NCBI RefSeq assembly: GCF_002021565.1
Contig: NZ_MSZX01000014.1
Coordinates: 91,310-155,309 of the forward strand
Direction of reading: 5' to 3'
DNA length: 64,000 nt
From: Paenibacillus selenitireducens
GTDB lineage: Bacteria; Bacillota; Bacilli; Paenibacillales; Paenibacillaceae
The notes under the pieces are model-generated. The model was not told where the DNA came from. It made no database searches and saw only the letters and a program-made list of their open reading frames with translations. Positions 8,645 through 16,837 of the stretch are shown piece after piece. A program made the translations under genes and the position numbers. Position 1 is the stretch's first letter. Each line of letters begins with the position of its first letter.

Positions 8645-8971
8645 TTATTCCCTTCTCATTCGCATGGCAGTAATAAAGTAGACAATCAGGATACAGCCAA
8701 AAAGGTTCCATATACTTGGTATCCTTACGACAGCTAGATAAAGACCACATGGCAATGACCAAATCGTAACAATAAACATGAGGATTGCATTTCTGTATAA
8801 CGAAGCAAAGATACCTAAGATCGCCGGGAGTATCAACATCAATAAAATGATTAGAATCGTACCTTTACCCGCGTGCGTGCTTGTATATGGATTCCAGAAC
8901 AATAACATTGCACAGAGAATGATGCATCCCACGGATGCTAGGACACCCGCCTTTGACCATTTTGATTTCAA
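8645..8971 (-). CDS. Hypothetical membrane protein, three to four segments
   Basis: 108 residues, mostly hydrophobic: segments at about 8-26, 41-61, 64-82 and 86-103, ending in a short basic tail (MRMRRE). I chose TTG 8971 (MKSKWSKAG) because AGAGAGGTGG stands 6 nt upstream; the reading frame is open further up to 9061 but without a ribosome site. I do not recognise the family. It overlaps no neighbour and lies convergent to the TetR gene. Confidence 0.6.
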   Translation of the reverse strand: MKSKWSKAGVLASVGCIILCAMLLFWNPYTSTHAGKGTILIILLMLILPAILGIFASLYRNAILMFIVTIWSLPCGLYLAVVRIPSIWNLFGCILIVYFITAMRMRRE

Positions 8972-9058
8972 GGTAAGCCACCTCTCTCTAACAATTCCTT
9001 CCATCGGTAAGACGTTGTTATCTTCAGAAAGTTGAGCGGCAATGAAACCATGCCATAA

Positions 9059-9094
9059 CAAAAAAGGCAGCCGTTGTTCATGGACGACAGCCTG
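9059..9094 (-). terminator. Terminator behind the secreted protein at 9128
   Basis: On the minus strand the AGGCTGTCGT arm pairs imperfectly with ACGGCTGCCT and is followed by six T. Confidence 0.65.
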
Positions 9095-9127
9095 TATTGA
9101 ATCCTTCGCTGATATTTATTAGATAAA

Positions 9128-9796
9128 CTAAAGTTTCGATGCGCCAATCATTACCCCTGTATCCCCGGGGTCTTTCACCGCTATTTGGGTAATCGCCCAA
9201 TAGTCGAAGGATTCGCGAGGAATTTTCTCTACCGTAAGTACGGCACTGCCCGTTTCAATCGTCTCATTCATCACAACCAGCGGATAATCAAAGGCTATTT
9301 GGAATTTCTCGGGCGTTATTTTTTTCGACTGTAATCGTTCCACTTTTCCCATATGAGGACTTGAGCCGCCTGTTACCCAGAAATGATCGATAAACTCCTG
9401 CTTGGTCTCTTGGCGCAGTGAAGGTGATAAGACGGCATATTGCATAGCCCCGCTTCTTGTTTGTACGCCACGAATCCACGTATGAACTGCTTCTTCTGGA
9501 GATTGCGCTTCAAGTCCTCGCTCTAGACTATCCACTTGCATTGACAACTTGGATGCATCCGGCATGGTCACATCAATTCGATCGTCCTGAAACGCTACTT
9601 TCCCTTGAAGCTGTTCCACAATGGCTTTCAAAGATACCATGGCAGTTCCCTTATCCATCATGAGTTTAAAGGCACTACCAGCAAATTCTACGTTGTTGAT
9701 AAAAATCCGCGGTCCCGATTCCGCAGCGAAGATCGAGCTCGAGACGAGCATAATTCCCGCACATACAGCAAGCCATACTCTCGAAGTTTTATTCAT
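9128..9796 (-). CDS. Secreted protein with copper-amine-oxidase-N-like domain
   Basis: 222 residues. A signal peptide (MNKTSRVWLAVCAGIMLVSS, cut near SIFAAES) is followed by an IFINNVEFAGSAFKLMMDKGT...VSLKAIVEQL stretch, typical of the Cu_amine_oxidN1-like domain common in secreted Paenibacillus proteins. The C-terminal 120 residues (SPEEAVHTWIRGVQTRSGAMQ, YWAITQIAVKDPG) look like an NTF2/DUF4878-type alpha-beta fold. ATG 9796 follows AGGAGG at 6 nt; the frame is open 33 codons further up but without support. Function unknown. Confidence 0.75.
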   Translation of the reverse strand: MNKTSRVWLAVCAGIMLVSSSIFAAESGPRIFINNVEFAGSAFKLMMDKGTAMVSLKAIVEQLQGKVAFQDDRIDVTMPDASKLSMQVDSLERGLEAQSPEEAVHTWIRGVQTRSGAMQYAVLSPSLRQETKQEFIDHFWVTGGSSPHMGKVERLQSKKITPEKFQIAFDYPLVVMNETIETGSAVLTVEKIPRESFDYWAITQIAVKDPGDTGVMIGASKL

Positions 9797-9979
9797 CAAA
9801 TCCCTCCTCTTCAAATCATTCCCAATCGACTTGAAAATGACTCGGACGTTCATGAAATGAAGAGTGCGATCATGATTGACTCCAGCGTTGATCACATAAC
9901 ACGACGGACGTTTCGATTTTCCTCATAATATCATCCGGTATGATTCTCTTGTAGGCTTGCGATGCATCATCCTTCTTAA

Positions 9980-10519
9980 TCACCGTGAATACACATAGAG
10001 TTTTCCATTTTCAGGTTTGATAAATCCCTTTCCTCTATACCCTCGGCGGATTAACTCATCCGTTAGTTCTTTCATAAACGCCCCGTGACTTACGACTAAT
10101 ACATTTGCGTCTTTATAGTTGTCTTCAATCCGATTGATTACTTGCTGTGCTCTTAATTGTGTATCCATTCTACCCTCGGCTTGCGATTTATGGGAGAAAT
10201 ACCACGCTACTCGCCCCATCAGCAACCATAAATTATAATGCAATTTGATGTTAGATTGGTTGACAGCATTCATCTTGATTTCTCTCAATTGATCTGTCGT
10301 AACCACTGGCCCTTGATAGATCTGTTCAGCCGTGGCAACAGCCCTTAACAAATCGCTTGAAATGCATATATCCCACGCCTGGCCCTTGTTAGGGTTAGCA
10401 GATGGGTACACATCCGATTGATTATAGGCTTCTACCCATTGATTGAATTGATCCGCTGTCATCCATGAATTCTGAGCTGTATACGTAACTTTGAAATGCC
10501 TAACTAAACCAATTTTCAT
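9980..10519 (-). CDS. Histidine phosphatase superfamily protein
   Basis: 179 residues of the phosphoglycerate-mutase-like fold. The catalytic tripeptide appears as LVRHFKV (Arg8-His9), with Phe where most members have Gly; other active-site pieces are SSDLLRAVATAE (second Arg), LREIKM (acidic donor) and VVSHGAFM (second His). Cytoplasmic, probably a small-molecule phosphatase. Followed by its own gap; no operon partner. The Phe substitution leaves the phospho-histidine itself intact, so activity is plausible. Confidence 0.8.
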   Translation of the reverse strand: MKIGLVRHFKVTYTAQNSWMTADQFNQWVEAYNQSDVYPSANPNKGQAWDICISSDLLRAVATAEQIYQGPVVTTDQLREIKMNAVNQSNIKLHYNLWLLMGRVAWYFSHKSQAEGRMDTQLRAQQVINRIEDNYKDANVLVVSHGAFMKELTDELIRRGYRGKGFIKPENGKLYVYSR

Positions 10520-10556
10520 AGAACTCCTTCATTCATTTCCATATGATTTTTGGATA

Positions 10557-11063
10557 TTAGTACATGAGATCCTCTCGTATTTCTAGCCCATGCTCCGTGC
10601 AATAATCTCTGTATTTCTTCATGACTGTAAATATATCATCCTGCCCGATGATATTATCATTCTCGTCAAAATATTGAAGCGCTCCACCCAAAATAAACAA
10701 GGTTACGACCTCTTCATTCCCAGTTATTAGCGTTTGTATGTCACCGGGGGGTTCAAAAAGAAATGTGCCCGGTCTAGCAACCCAATCCCGTCCTTCATAT
10801 CTCCATTCCCCTTGGATATTGTAGCCAATCACACTACCGCCAGTATGTCTGTGACGAGTCAAAGTTTTGTTGGCTTTGATCTTGAATAGATAGGTCCACA
10901 TTCCTGTAGCTAAATCAAACCTTAATGGTTTAAAATGACAATTCACTTCCACTTCATCGAAAGGTACCCATGGATTCTCATCCAGATGAACCACCCTTTC
11001 AGGTAATTGGATACTCTCCGCGAGCTTAATAACGGCTTCTTGAATTAATGGATTCATAACCAT
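10557..11063 (-). CDS. Cupin protein of the acetophenone/acetylacetone dioxygenase type
   Basis: 168 residues. A cupin barrel with metal-binding HRHTGGSVIGYNIQGEWRY (His-x-His and Glu) and a later strand GTFLFEPPGDIQTL; this arrangement resembles the 2,4'-dihydroxyacetophenone dioxygenase/acetylacetone-cleaving family, which uses Fe(II) to split carbon-carbon bonds with O2. The later ligand position reads ITGNEEVVTLFI without an obvious His, so assignment to a reaction is tentative. GAGGG precedes ATG 11063; ATG 11057 is an equally good start. Confidence 0.75.
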   Translation of the reverse strand: MVMNPLIQEAVIKLAESIQLPERVVHLDENPWVPFDEVEVNCHFKPLRFDLATGMWTYLFKIKANKTLTRHRHTGGSVIGYNIQGEWRYEGRDWVARPGTFLFEPPGDIQTLITGNEEVVTLFILGGALQYFDENDNIIGQDDIFTVMKKYRDYCTEHGLEIREDLMY

Positions 11064-11090
11064 GTTTCCCTCTCTTTAGCTAACGCTGCA

Positions 11091-11672
11091 TTAGCGACAA
11101 CTTTTCTGACTACATAATTCGCTTAAAATAACACTGTTAAATTCTGTGGAGATACAATCCATAAACACTTGGTCGTGCAGCTTACCATTCCGATATTTCA
11201 CTTCTCTTCTCCGACCATATTCTTTGAAACCTGCCTTCTGATACGCGGCAATGCCTGCCTGGTTAAACGCGTATACGGATAACATGACATTGTGTAATCC
11301 GAGTATTGTGAACGCATAGTCTAGCATTAATTGCGTAGTTTCTGTTCCGTATCCCTTACCATGGTAGTTGACCTCGCCAATGACAATGCCGAATTCTGCA
11401 TTTCTATCCTGAATATCTGCTAAATAGGTCAATCCAATGGGCTTGAAAGTCTCCAATTCATAAATCGTGAAGAACACGTATTGTTTGTTTCGAATAAATT
11501 GATCATAAGCATCATTTTGCTCTTCTAATGTCAAAGGTCTCATGCTCGCTGTTGTTCGATTGATGGTAAAATCATTATTCCATTGATAATACAAGTATAT
11601 ATGCTCTTTTTGAAGCGGGCCTAAACCCACTTTAGATCCTGCAAAATTAATGATGGGCTTTGAACTGTCCAT
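11091..11672 (-). CDS. GNAT acetyltransferase, RimJ/RimL-like
   Basis: 193 residues. The Acetyltransf_3 pattern is clear: VGLGPLQKEHIYLYYQWNND at the start, then IVIGEVNYHGKGYGTETTQL (motif A) and GLHNVMLSVYAFNQAGIAAY (motif B) and GFKEYGRRREVKYRNG. Homologs acetylate protein N-termini, amino acids or aminoglycosides. TGAGGTG lies before the ATG. A well-placed 18-codon frame with its own promoter precedes it (11747-11803) and could be a leader peptide controlling it. Confidence 0.85.
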   Translation of the reverse strand: MDSSKPIINFAGSKVGLGPLQKEHIYLYYQWNNDFTINRTTASMRPLTLEEQNDAYDQFIRNKQYVFFTIYELETFKPIGLTYLADIQDRNAEFGIVIGEVNYHGKGYGTETTQLMLDYAFTILGLHNVMLSVYAFNQAGIAAYQKAGFKEYGRRREVKYRNGKLHDQVFMDCISTEFNSVILSELCSQKSCR

Positions 11673-11746
11673 GATTTCACCTCAGGTTATTCTTACAAAT
11701 CACATACTCTTTCTCTATTTCAATTCGTTAAGATATTTGATGAGTT

Positions 11747-11803
11747 CTAATGTGGCAAACTGAACATGTCAGCCATGATATCCTCGAATATGGAATATGC
11801 CAT
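11747..11803 (-). CDS. Putative 18-residue leader peptide
   Basis: A minus-strand frame encoding MAYSIFEDIMADMFSLPH. Support is the strong ribosome site (AAGGAGGGG, 4-5 nt before ATG) and a promoter just upstream. It ends 74 nt before the GNAT start. Either a small regulatory leader peptide, as seen before several resistance genes in Firmicutes, or the stub of a lost gene. I see no clear attenuator hairpin between it and the GNAT gene. Confidence 0.4.
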   Translation of the reverse strand: MAYSIFEDIMADMFSLPH

Positions 11804-11835
11804 GTAACCCCTCCTTTTCACTAACTGTATTCTAC

Positions 11836-11865
11836 ATAATAACCAAAAGTCTATATTTTTGTCTA
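11836..11865 (-). promoter_or_regulatory. Promoter upstream of leader peptide and GNAT gene
   Basis: Reading minus, TAGACA (11860-11865) and TATTAT (11836-11841) with 18 bp between, each one mismatch from consensus. The predicted start of transcription falls about 25 nt before the leader ATG. Confidence 0.55.
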
Positions 11866-11916
11866 TTTTTAGGCTATGATTATGGTGAAATAAGGATTTC
11901 ACTTACGACGAAACGC

Positions 11917-11960
11917 AAAAACAGCACTTCAGATGCCTTGCATCCATGTGCTGTTTTTTT
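11917..11960. terminator. Bidirectional terminator behind the FMN reductase gene
   Basis: AAAAACAGCAC (11917-11927) pairs with GTGCTGTTTTT (11948-11958), enclosing a second perfect stem GATGC/GCATC. It lies 17 nt past the stop at 11977. Confidence 0.9.
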
Positions 11961-11976
11961 AGTATGCGAAATCGTA

Positions 11977-12531
11977 TTAGATATTACAGGCAAGCCCTAG
12001 CTTATGTAACACAGCTTCCAAATCACGCTTAGTTTCCTGATTCGTGATCATGCCTTCCTTGTTCATTTTCAAAGTAATATGAGGAATGATCAATGTTCCA
12101 CCTTCTACAATGACAGCATTGATCATATTTAACGTAAGTAAAAGTGAAGCATGCGCCTTGTCTCCGCCCATTGGCGTTGGCGATGCACTGATAACCGCCG
12201 TAGGTTTATTGATAAATTCTCCCGATGAAACCAGCCAATCCAGCGCATTCTTCAAGACACCCGGCACACCATTCCCATATTCGGGCGTACATATCAGGAC
12301 ACCATCAGCCTCATTGATCTGTTTTCTTAGTTCTCTAACCTCACTTGCGCCTTCATCCGTATCATGGTCAGGGTTAAAATGCGGAAGTTCGCCCAATCCG
12401 TTATACACGGAAAACTTCATATTTTCTGGAGCGAGCGCAATCATGGCATTCATTAATGCTGTATTTGAAGATTGTTGCCGTAAACTTCCCGATATCGCTA
12501 AAATATGTATGTCTTTTTCCATCTTCATCAT
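11977..12531 (-). CDS. NADPH-dependent FMN reductase (flavodoxin fold)
   Basis: 184 residues. ILAISGSLRQQSSNTALMNA is the phosphate-binding loop for FMN, ICTPEYGNGVPGVLKNALDW contacts the isoalloxazine ring, and SASPTPMGGDKAHASL follows, the classic FMN_red pattern (chromate/azo/quinone reductases such as YieF and AzoR relatives). Reduces quinones, nitro or azo compounds using NAD(P)H. It sits 16 nt after the DinB gene at 12548 and may share its transcript. Confidence 0.9.
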   Translation of the reverse strand: MMKMEKDIHILAISGSLRQQSSNTALMNAMIALAPENMKFSVYNGLGELPHFNPDHDTDEGASEVRELRKQINEADGVLICTPEYGNGVPGVLKNALDWLVSSGEFINKPTAVISASPTPMGGDKAHASLLLTLNMINAVIVEGGTLIIPHITLKMNKEGMITNQETKRDLEAVLHKLGLACNI

Positions 12532-12547
12532 CCTATCTATTCAGCCT

Positions 12548-13069
12548 CTAAAAAACCAAATCATCAATAAATAGCTTAATTTGAGAAATATGATGTTGAC
12601 TATGCCATACAAACCTTTGAAGAGCAATGTCCAAAGTGATCTTGTCCAGTACTTGGGTTCTTAATGTTCGTTGATAATCATCTGGTTGTAGACACCGGAG
12701 CAGTATGGCAAACCGCGCATGAAGCGTTTCTAATAGTACAAGTGAGTTTTCAATAGGCACTTCCCTGTAATCGGATAGCTCTGCCCATAAATCTTCACGA
12801 TATGAACTCGACATCGGTTCGTCTTCAGTTAACGCTCTTTTGAACCGCAAATAGGCATTCAAGTCATTGTCCGCGATGTGATGCACGATTTGTTGAACGG
12901 TCCATCCATCTTGACGATAGGGGATGTGCAGTTGGGTAGGCTCAAGTACTTGAATCGTATTTCGAATCGTCTTTGAGATTTCTGGAATTTGATTGATCAG
13001 ATTTTCGCGTTCCCCAGATGAAAGATTTGTAATTGCTTCAAACTGGCCTATAGGAAATCGTATGTTCAT
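12548..13069 (-). CDS. DinB/YfiT family putative bacillithiol transferase
   Basis: 173 residues. PYRQDGWTVQQIVHHIADND and FVWHSQHHISQIK carry the three metal-binding histidines of the YfiT/BstA group of the DinB four-helix fold. B. subtilis BstA (YfiT) is a metal-dependent bacillithiol S-transferase acting on electrophiles. I prefer ATG 13069, with GGAGG 4-5 nt upstream, to the start 21 nt earlier. Its neighbour is an FMN reductase, in line with detoxification. Confidence 0.88.
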   Translation of the reverse strand: MNIRFPIGQFEAITNLSSGERENLINQIPEISKTIRNTIQVLEPTQLHIPYRQDGWTVQQIVHHIADNDLNAYLRFKRALTEDEPMSSSYREDLWAELSDYREVPIENSLVLLETLHARFAILLRCLQPDDYQRTLRTQVLDKITLDIALQRFVWHSQHHISQIKLFIDDLVF

Positions 13070-13090
13070 ATATCCTCCAATCCCTAGCAT

Positions 13091-13477
13091 CTAGGAAATA
13101 AAATAGGTTATGGCTAAACTAATCAGCCCTGAAATAATGAACGCGAATGGCTTCTGCTTGAACTTCATGATTCTGTTCTCAAGTACGTACTTTACCGGCC
13201 CTTGATTCTTAATATCTTGGGATTCCCTTTCTAATTCAAGCGTTGCATTGACGGCATCAAAACTATTCCCGGGTACGACGAAACGATTCCCGAAAGATCT
13301 TCCTTCCATAGAGAAGAAGATTCCTATCACAAGCACAAATAAGCTAAGGTAAAAAGAAACCGTAGAAAAAGCATATCCGTAATAAGAACTAATACACAGT
13401 GCGGCTACAAATACTAACACAACCGTCATCCCGATGAAGATACTTAGGTATTTCCATGTATTCCTTATACTCCGCAA
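13091..13477 (-). CDS. Small membrane protein, DUF3899-like
   Basis: 128 residues: two hydrophobic helices at about 10-30 and 40-56, a polar loop (GRSFGNRFVVPGNSFDAVNA...) and a C-terminal helix (PFAFIISGLISLAITYFIS). The layout resembles the small DUF3899-type Bacillales membrane proteins; assignment is tentative. Start TTG 13477 follows GGAGGTGGGG. The stop is only 21 nt from the YfiT-type gene, suggesting a shared transcript. Confidence 0.65.
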   Translation of the reverse strand: MRSIRNTWKYLSIFIGMTVVLVFVAALCISSYYGYAFSTVSFYLSLFVLVIGIFFSMEGRSFGNRFVVPGNSFDAVNATLELERESQDIKNQGPVKYVLENRIMKFKQKPFAFIISGLISLAITYFIS

Positions 13478-13510
13478 TGCCCCACCTCCAAATGGCTTCA
13501 GTCGTGACTT

Positions 13511-13831
13511 TTATATATATTGAGATATCATAAGCATATTTCCTTCATTATCTTTAAAAGAAAAACTTTGATGATCTCTATAAGATTCAATTGGGAAGAC
13601 TTCTACTCCATTGTTCAACAACCGGCTATGAGCAGATTCAATGTCTCGGGTATTCAATGAGAACACGGGCTTGGTTACAATCACTTTATTCTCTGTCTTA
13701 AATAAATGCATCACGTATTTCCCATCCAGGGTTAATTCAACAAAATCATGAAACTGATGTTCGCCGAGCTGAAATCCAAGATTTTTACAGTACCAGTCGC
13801 TGGTTCGTTCTAAATCCTGTGCATACAACAT
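13511..13831 (-). CDS. VOC (glyoxalase/bleomycin resistance) family protein, start uncertain
   Basis: 106 residues from ATG 13831: YAQDLERTSDWYCKNLGFQL at the N-terminus and SFSFKDNEGNMLMISQY at the end, a single beta-alpha-beta-beta-beta pair. The frame stays open upstream and reads DPIIQKDILGI directly before MLYAQDLERT, which matches the usual VOC N-terminus, yet no ATG, GTG or TTG occurs before the in-frame TAA at 13898. The original start codon may have been lost, or a rare start is used. It binds a metal or a drug in relatives; substrate unknown. Confidence 0.75.
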   Translation of the reverse strand: MLYAQDLERTSDWYCKNLGFQLGEHQFHDFVELTLDGKYVMHLFKTENKVIVTKPVFSLNTRDIESAHSRLLNNGVEVFPIESYRDHQSFSFKDNEGNMLMISQYI

Positions 13832-13897
13832 GATGCCAAGAATATCCTTTTGGATGATGGGATCTTCACTTTTATGCTGTTTTGGAATTTGATCTAG

Positions 13898-14395
13898 TTA
13901 AATAAACAACACCATAAGTTCATCATCAACATACGATCCACCGATCTTCAGCGCATTTCTATCTCTCCCATATGTCTCAAAACCTAGTGAATGATATAGC
14001 TTTTGGGCAGGTTCATTATTCGAAATAACAGATAAGTAGATTCGTTCTATTCCATCCATTGTTTTTGCCTTATTTATGGCTTGCAACATTAACATCTTCC
14101 CGATTCCCTGCCTGCGTTGTTCCATATCCACGTACATCGCAACGATATTTGTCCGATGTTTTAGTTTGATTTTCTTTTCCAAAATCAACGTAACTACACC
14201 GACCAACTGGCCATTGAAAAAAGCCCCATACGTATAGAGATCCGGATTCCTCAATCTGGATTCAAAATGATCTAATGTATAGGCTTGCTCTTCTTCATAA
14301 CTGGAGCTAAATGCCTCGGGATGAGCTTGTAGTCCTTGTAATCTCAAATTTCTATATAATGCTGCGTCATGAGAGTCAAGAGTTCTGATTTGCAT
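13898..14395 (-). CDS. GNAT family N-acetyltransferase
   Basis: 165 residues. Motif A VDMEQRRQGIGKMLMLQAI and motif B SVISNNEPAQKLYHSLGFETYG are standard, and RLQGLQAHPEAFSSSYEEEQ at the N-terminus is typical of a widespread Bacillales GNAT group. Cytoplasmic, single domain, full length. Its stop codon coincides with the stop that closes the upstream extension of the VOC frame. Acceptor unknown. Confidence 0.88.
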   Translation of the reverse strand: MQIRTLDSHDAALYRNLRLQGLQAHPEAFSSSYEEEQAYTLDHFESRLRNPDLYTYGAFFNGQLVGVVTLILEKKIKLKHRTNIVAMYVDMEQRRQGIGKMLMLQAINKAKTMDGIERIYLSVISNNEPAQKLYHSLGFETYGRDRNALKIGGSYVDDELMVLFI

Positions 14396-14450
14396 AGGTG
14401 CCTCCTACCTCACACAAGATTAAGGTCAATTTATGTTTCTCCAGCAATAA

Positions 14451-14930
14451 TTAGCTGCGCGATAAAATCGCCTTATATAGTTTAATGACGCTGACATGCA
14501 TCCCTTCATGATACAAGCTAAAGCTGAGAAATTGTTGTGGCGTCGCAAGCGTCATGCCGAGTGAAGTTGTATAAGGTTGCGCGAGTTCCTCATCTAAACG
14601 GTGCTGTAATGCTTCACGAATCCGATCGATCTGCCCATTGAGCAGTACTTCAAGCTCTTGAAGGCTAGGGACGGTTACGGAGTCATGCCTATTCAGCGGT
14701 GAAGTTCCATTTTCGAAATGTTCCTTGAATCCTTCTGGCATCTGTAAAGGAAGACCCAAATACTGAAAAGCAAATCGTTCCAATACAACATAAATGTGCC
14801 CAAGATTCCAACGAATCGTATTTCGGAATCCCTCTGGAACTTGATCTGCCATGTCCTCTGTTACACCGTCCAAGATTTTTAAAGTCTGGCTTCGTACAAA
14901 GGACATCTGTGTGAAAACAAAGTGTTCCAT
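14451..14930 (-). CDS. DinB family protein
   Basis: 159 residues of the four-helix DinB fold: FRNTIRWNLGHIYVVLERFA supplies the first His, and FSLYHEGMHVSVIKLYKAI the other pair. Members bind Ni or Zn and include thiol transferases. ATG 14930 follows GAGGAG; the earlier in-frame starts are inside the 3' end of the kinase gene at 14944 and have no ribosome site. It lies 13 nt after that gene, so co-transcription is likely. Confidence 0.85.
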   Translation of the reverse strand: MEHFVFTQMSFVRSQTLKILDGVTEDMADQVPEGFRNTIRWNLGHIYVVLERFAFQYLGLPLQMPEGFKEHFENGTSPLNRHDSVTVPSLQELEVLLNGQIDRIREALQHRLDEELAQPYTTSLGMTLATPQQFLSFSLYHEGMHVSVIKLYKAILSRS

Positions 14931-14943
14931 CACGATCACTCCT

Positions 14944-15951
14944 CTAATTATGGATTTGAGTAAACTCGTATACAAAATCAATAGGCAGCAGCGGTTCTTC
15001 CGTAACAATTTCACTTTGATGTTGTGCACGTATCTTCAATTGCTCCGGGTTCAACGTAGTTATGTCGCTCGTTTGATGTAAAATAATATAAAGCAATGTA
15101 TGACGAATTTTCATGAAATCATGCAAGTACGAGACTTCTTCAACCGTAACCGTATTCTGCTTCAAGTACCCTCTCATAAAACAATGGAAAAACGTTCGAT
15201 AATATTCCTCTTTGTTCTCATATTTCTTCGCTGGATACCAAAGGGCATAGTATAAAGTAATTCCAATATCATTAATAAAATAGGTATAATGGCAATCATC
15301 AAAGTCAAACACATGCATGTTCTGCCCGTCCAGGTAAAAGTTCTTCTGATGAAGATCGGCATGAACGAGGCCATAGGTATCTCTTGTCTGAGGGATCAAC
15401 CGTAGCCGATTAACCCTTTCCTTCAAGATATCGATCATGACATCATTGGGCATCAAATATGTTTCCGCTCTTAATTGCTCTTCCACTTCCCACGCCTGGC
15501 GTTTGTATTTCGCAGAACTTACTTCATATTTTTTGGTGGCGCGGTGTATGTTCCCGATGAGCTCTCCCCATGCTTCAAAAAGCGACTCGTTCCATACTTC
15601 CGTGGATATCGCATTTCCGCGTGCTTTTTCATAGGATATTACCAGAAATGAGCCCTGATCCTTAGGGATTTCCTCGATCCATTGCCCTTTCGCGGATGGA
15701 ATGGCTCTCGCAACCGTTATCCCTTGATCTGCCAAATGATTCAACCACTCCAACTCACCCATGATATAATCCACGGTGCGCCGAATCGTGTGGGTGATCT
15801 TCAAAACGTACGATTTACCATTCTTCGCGTATTCGTATACAAAACTCTCGAACCCTCCCAAGGATCGTACATCACCAGGTTCGATATCATATCTTTGGAT
15901 CGCTTCATTCAGAATGTCTTCAGTAAATTGTGCTTTAATTTCAGGTATCAT
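14944..15951 (-). CDS. APH-type kinase (phosphotransferase)
   Basis: 335 residues. Brenner-like catalytic loop YGLVHADLHQKNFYLDG (HADLHxxN) and metal loop VFDFDDC are intact; GFESFVYEYAKNGKSYVLKI is the nucleotide-binding N-lobe with Lys. The later W- and Y-rich tail (ALWYPAKKYENKEEYYRTFF) suits the choline/homoserine kinase II-like branch. Cytoplasmic; transfers phosphate from ATP to an unknown alcohol or antibiotic. A second APH-type gene follows immediately upstream at 15971, unrelated in detail. Confidence 0.88.
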   Translation of the reverse strand: MIPEIKAQFTEDILNEAIQRYDIEPGDVRSLGGFESFVYEYAKNGKSYVLKITHTIRRTVDYIMGELEWLNHLADQGITVARAIPSAKGQWIEEIPKDQGSFLVISYEKARGNAISTEVWNESLFEAWGELIGNIHRATKKYEVSSAKYKRQAWEVEEQLRAETYLMPNDVMIDILKERVNRLRLIPQTRDTYGLVHADLHQKNFYLDGQNMHVFDFDDCHYTYFINDIGITLYYALWYPAKKYENKEEYYRTFFHCFMRGYLKQNTVTVEEVSYLHDFMKIRHTLLYIILHQTSDITTLNPEQLKIRAQHQSEIVTEEPLLPIDFVYEFTQIHN

Positions 15952-15970
15952 GTAGAGGTCTCCTAGATTC

Positions 15971-16804
15971 TTAAAATGTCGCCTCCAACGTCCACTTCAA
16001 TCGGCGAATCCATTCTTGTTTCACGTCATGATTCGCATGAATGATTCGACACATGACTTGGAGTACGCGAGATACAGCGTAAATTTGAATCAAATCGCTT
16101 GATACGGGTTGATCCGAATGAGAACGATATGCATGCAAAAAGGTATTGCTTAATTGTTTGGCATTTCCGGGATAATGTAACGTGACGAACCAAATTACCC
16201 AAGCTATATCCTGCAAATAACTACCCCAACCAGACCATTCCCAATCAACTACGGACAGCCCATTTGGCGTATAGATCACATTATGTGGGCCGTAATCACC
16301 ATGAACTAAAACAGGTTCGCCCATATCCTGATGATTTAATAAGGCATGAGCCTCTTTCAATAACGCTTTTGGAATATAATCAAGTAATTCAAGATCACAA
16401 TTGATTAAATTAAGTTGCGGAAGGTGAACATTAATATCAACCTGTCTAATTCGATGAATATCTGTAGCAAGATGTTTACCTAATTGGTCAAAAAGTTCCT
16501 CAGACCTCTCAATATCGCGTTGATCTAATATCTTCTGGCCATTTATCCCCGCAACATAATCCATGATCATAAAACGGAATCCATCCTCTTCAAACGTTTC
16601 GAATACTCGAGGAGTTAATGGATTATCATGTATCATATATAAACAATTCAATTCAGCGACGCCATCCAACTGTTCTGCATGTGATATTTTAGCTATTAAA
16701 GGCTGAGGCATTCCTTCAAGGATGTAAGCTAAATTCGTATACCCGCCTGTTAGTGGTTTCAGTGTAATATTCGGGTATTTACGCTGTAGAATACTTTCAA
16801 ACAT
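15971..16804 (-). CDS. APH-type kinase (phosphotransferase)
   Basis: 277 residues. LKPLTGGYTNLAYILEG and LIAKIS form the N-lobe; VLVHGDYGPHNVIY (HGDxxxxN) and VVDWEWSGWGSYLQDIAW are the catalytic and metal loops. This pattern is closer to classical APH/fructosamine-kinase-like enzymes than the 14944 protein. ATG 16804 preferred, with AGGAG/GGTGGG upstream. It lies 19 nt before the 14944 gene, forming a kinase-kinase-DinB run. Confidence 0.87.
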   Translation of the reverse strand: MFESILQRKYPNITLKPLTGGYTNLAYILEGMPQPLIAKISHAEQLDGVAELNCLYMIHDNPLTPRVFETFEEDGFRFMIMDYVAGINGQKILDQRDIERSEELFDQLGKHLATDIHRIRQVDINVHLPQLNLINCDLELLDYIPKALLKEAHALLNHQDMGEPVLVHGDYGPHNVIYTPNGLSVVDWEWSGWGSYLQDIAWVIWFVTLHYPGNAKQLSNTFLHAYRSHSDQPVSSDLIQIYAVSRVLQVMCRIIHANHDVKQEWIRRLKWTLEATF

Positions 16805-16837
16805 GTAGCGCCCACCACTCCTTAACAATGCATAGGC

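Noticed and set aside
12086..12574. 162-codon plus-strand frame opposite the FMN reductase
   Set aside because: Antisense; no start signal and the product is low-complexity.
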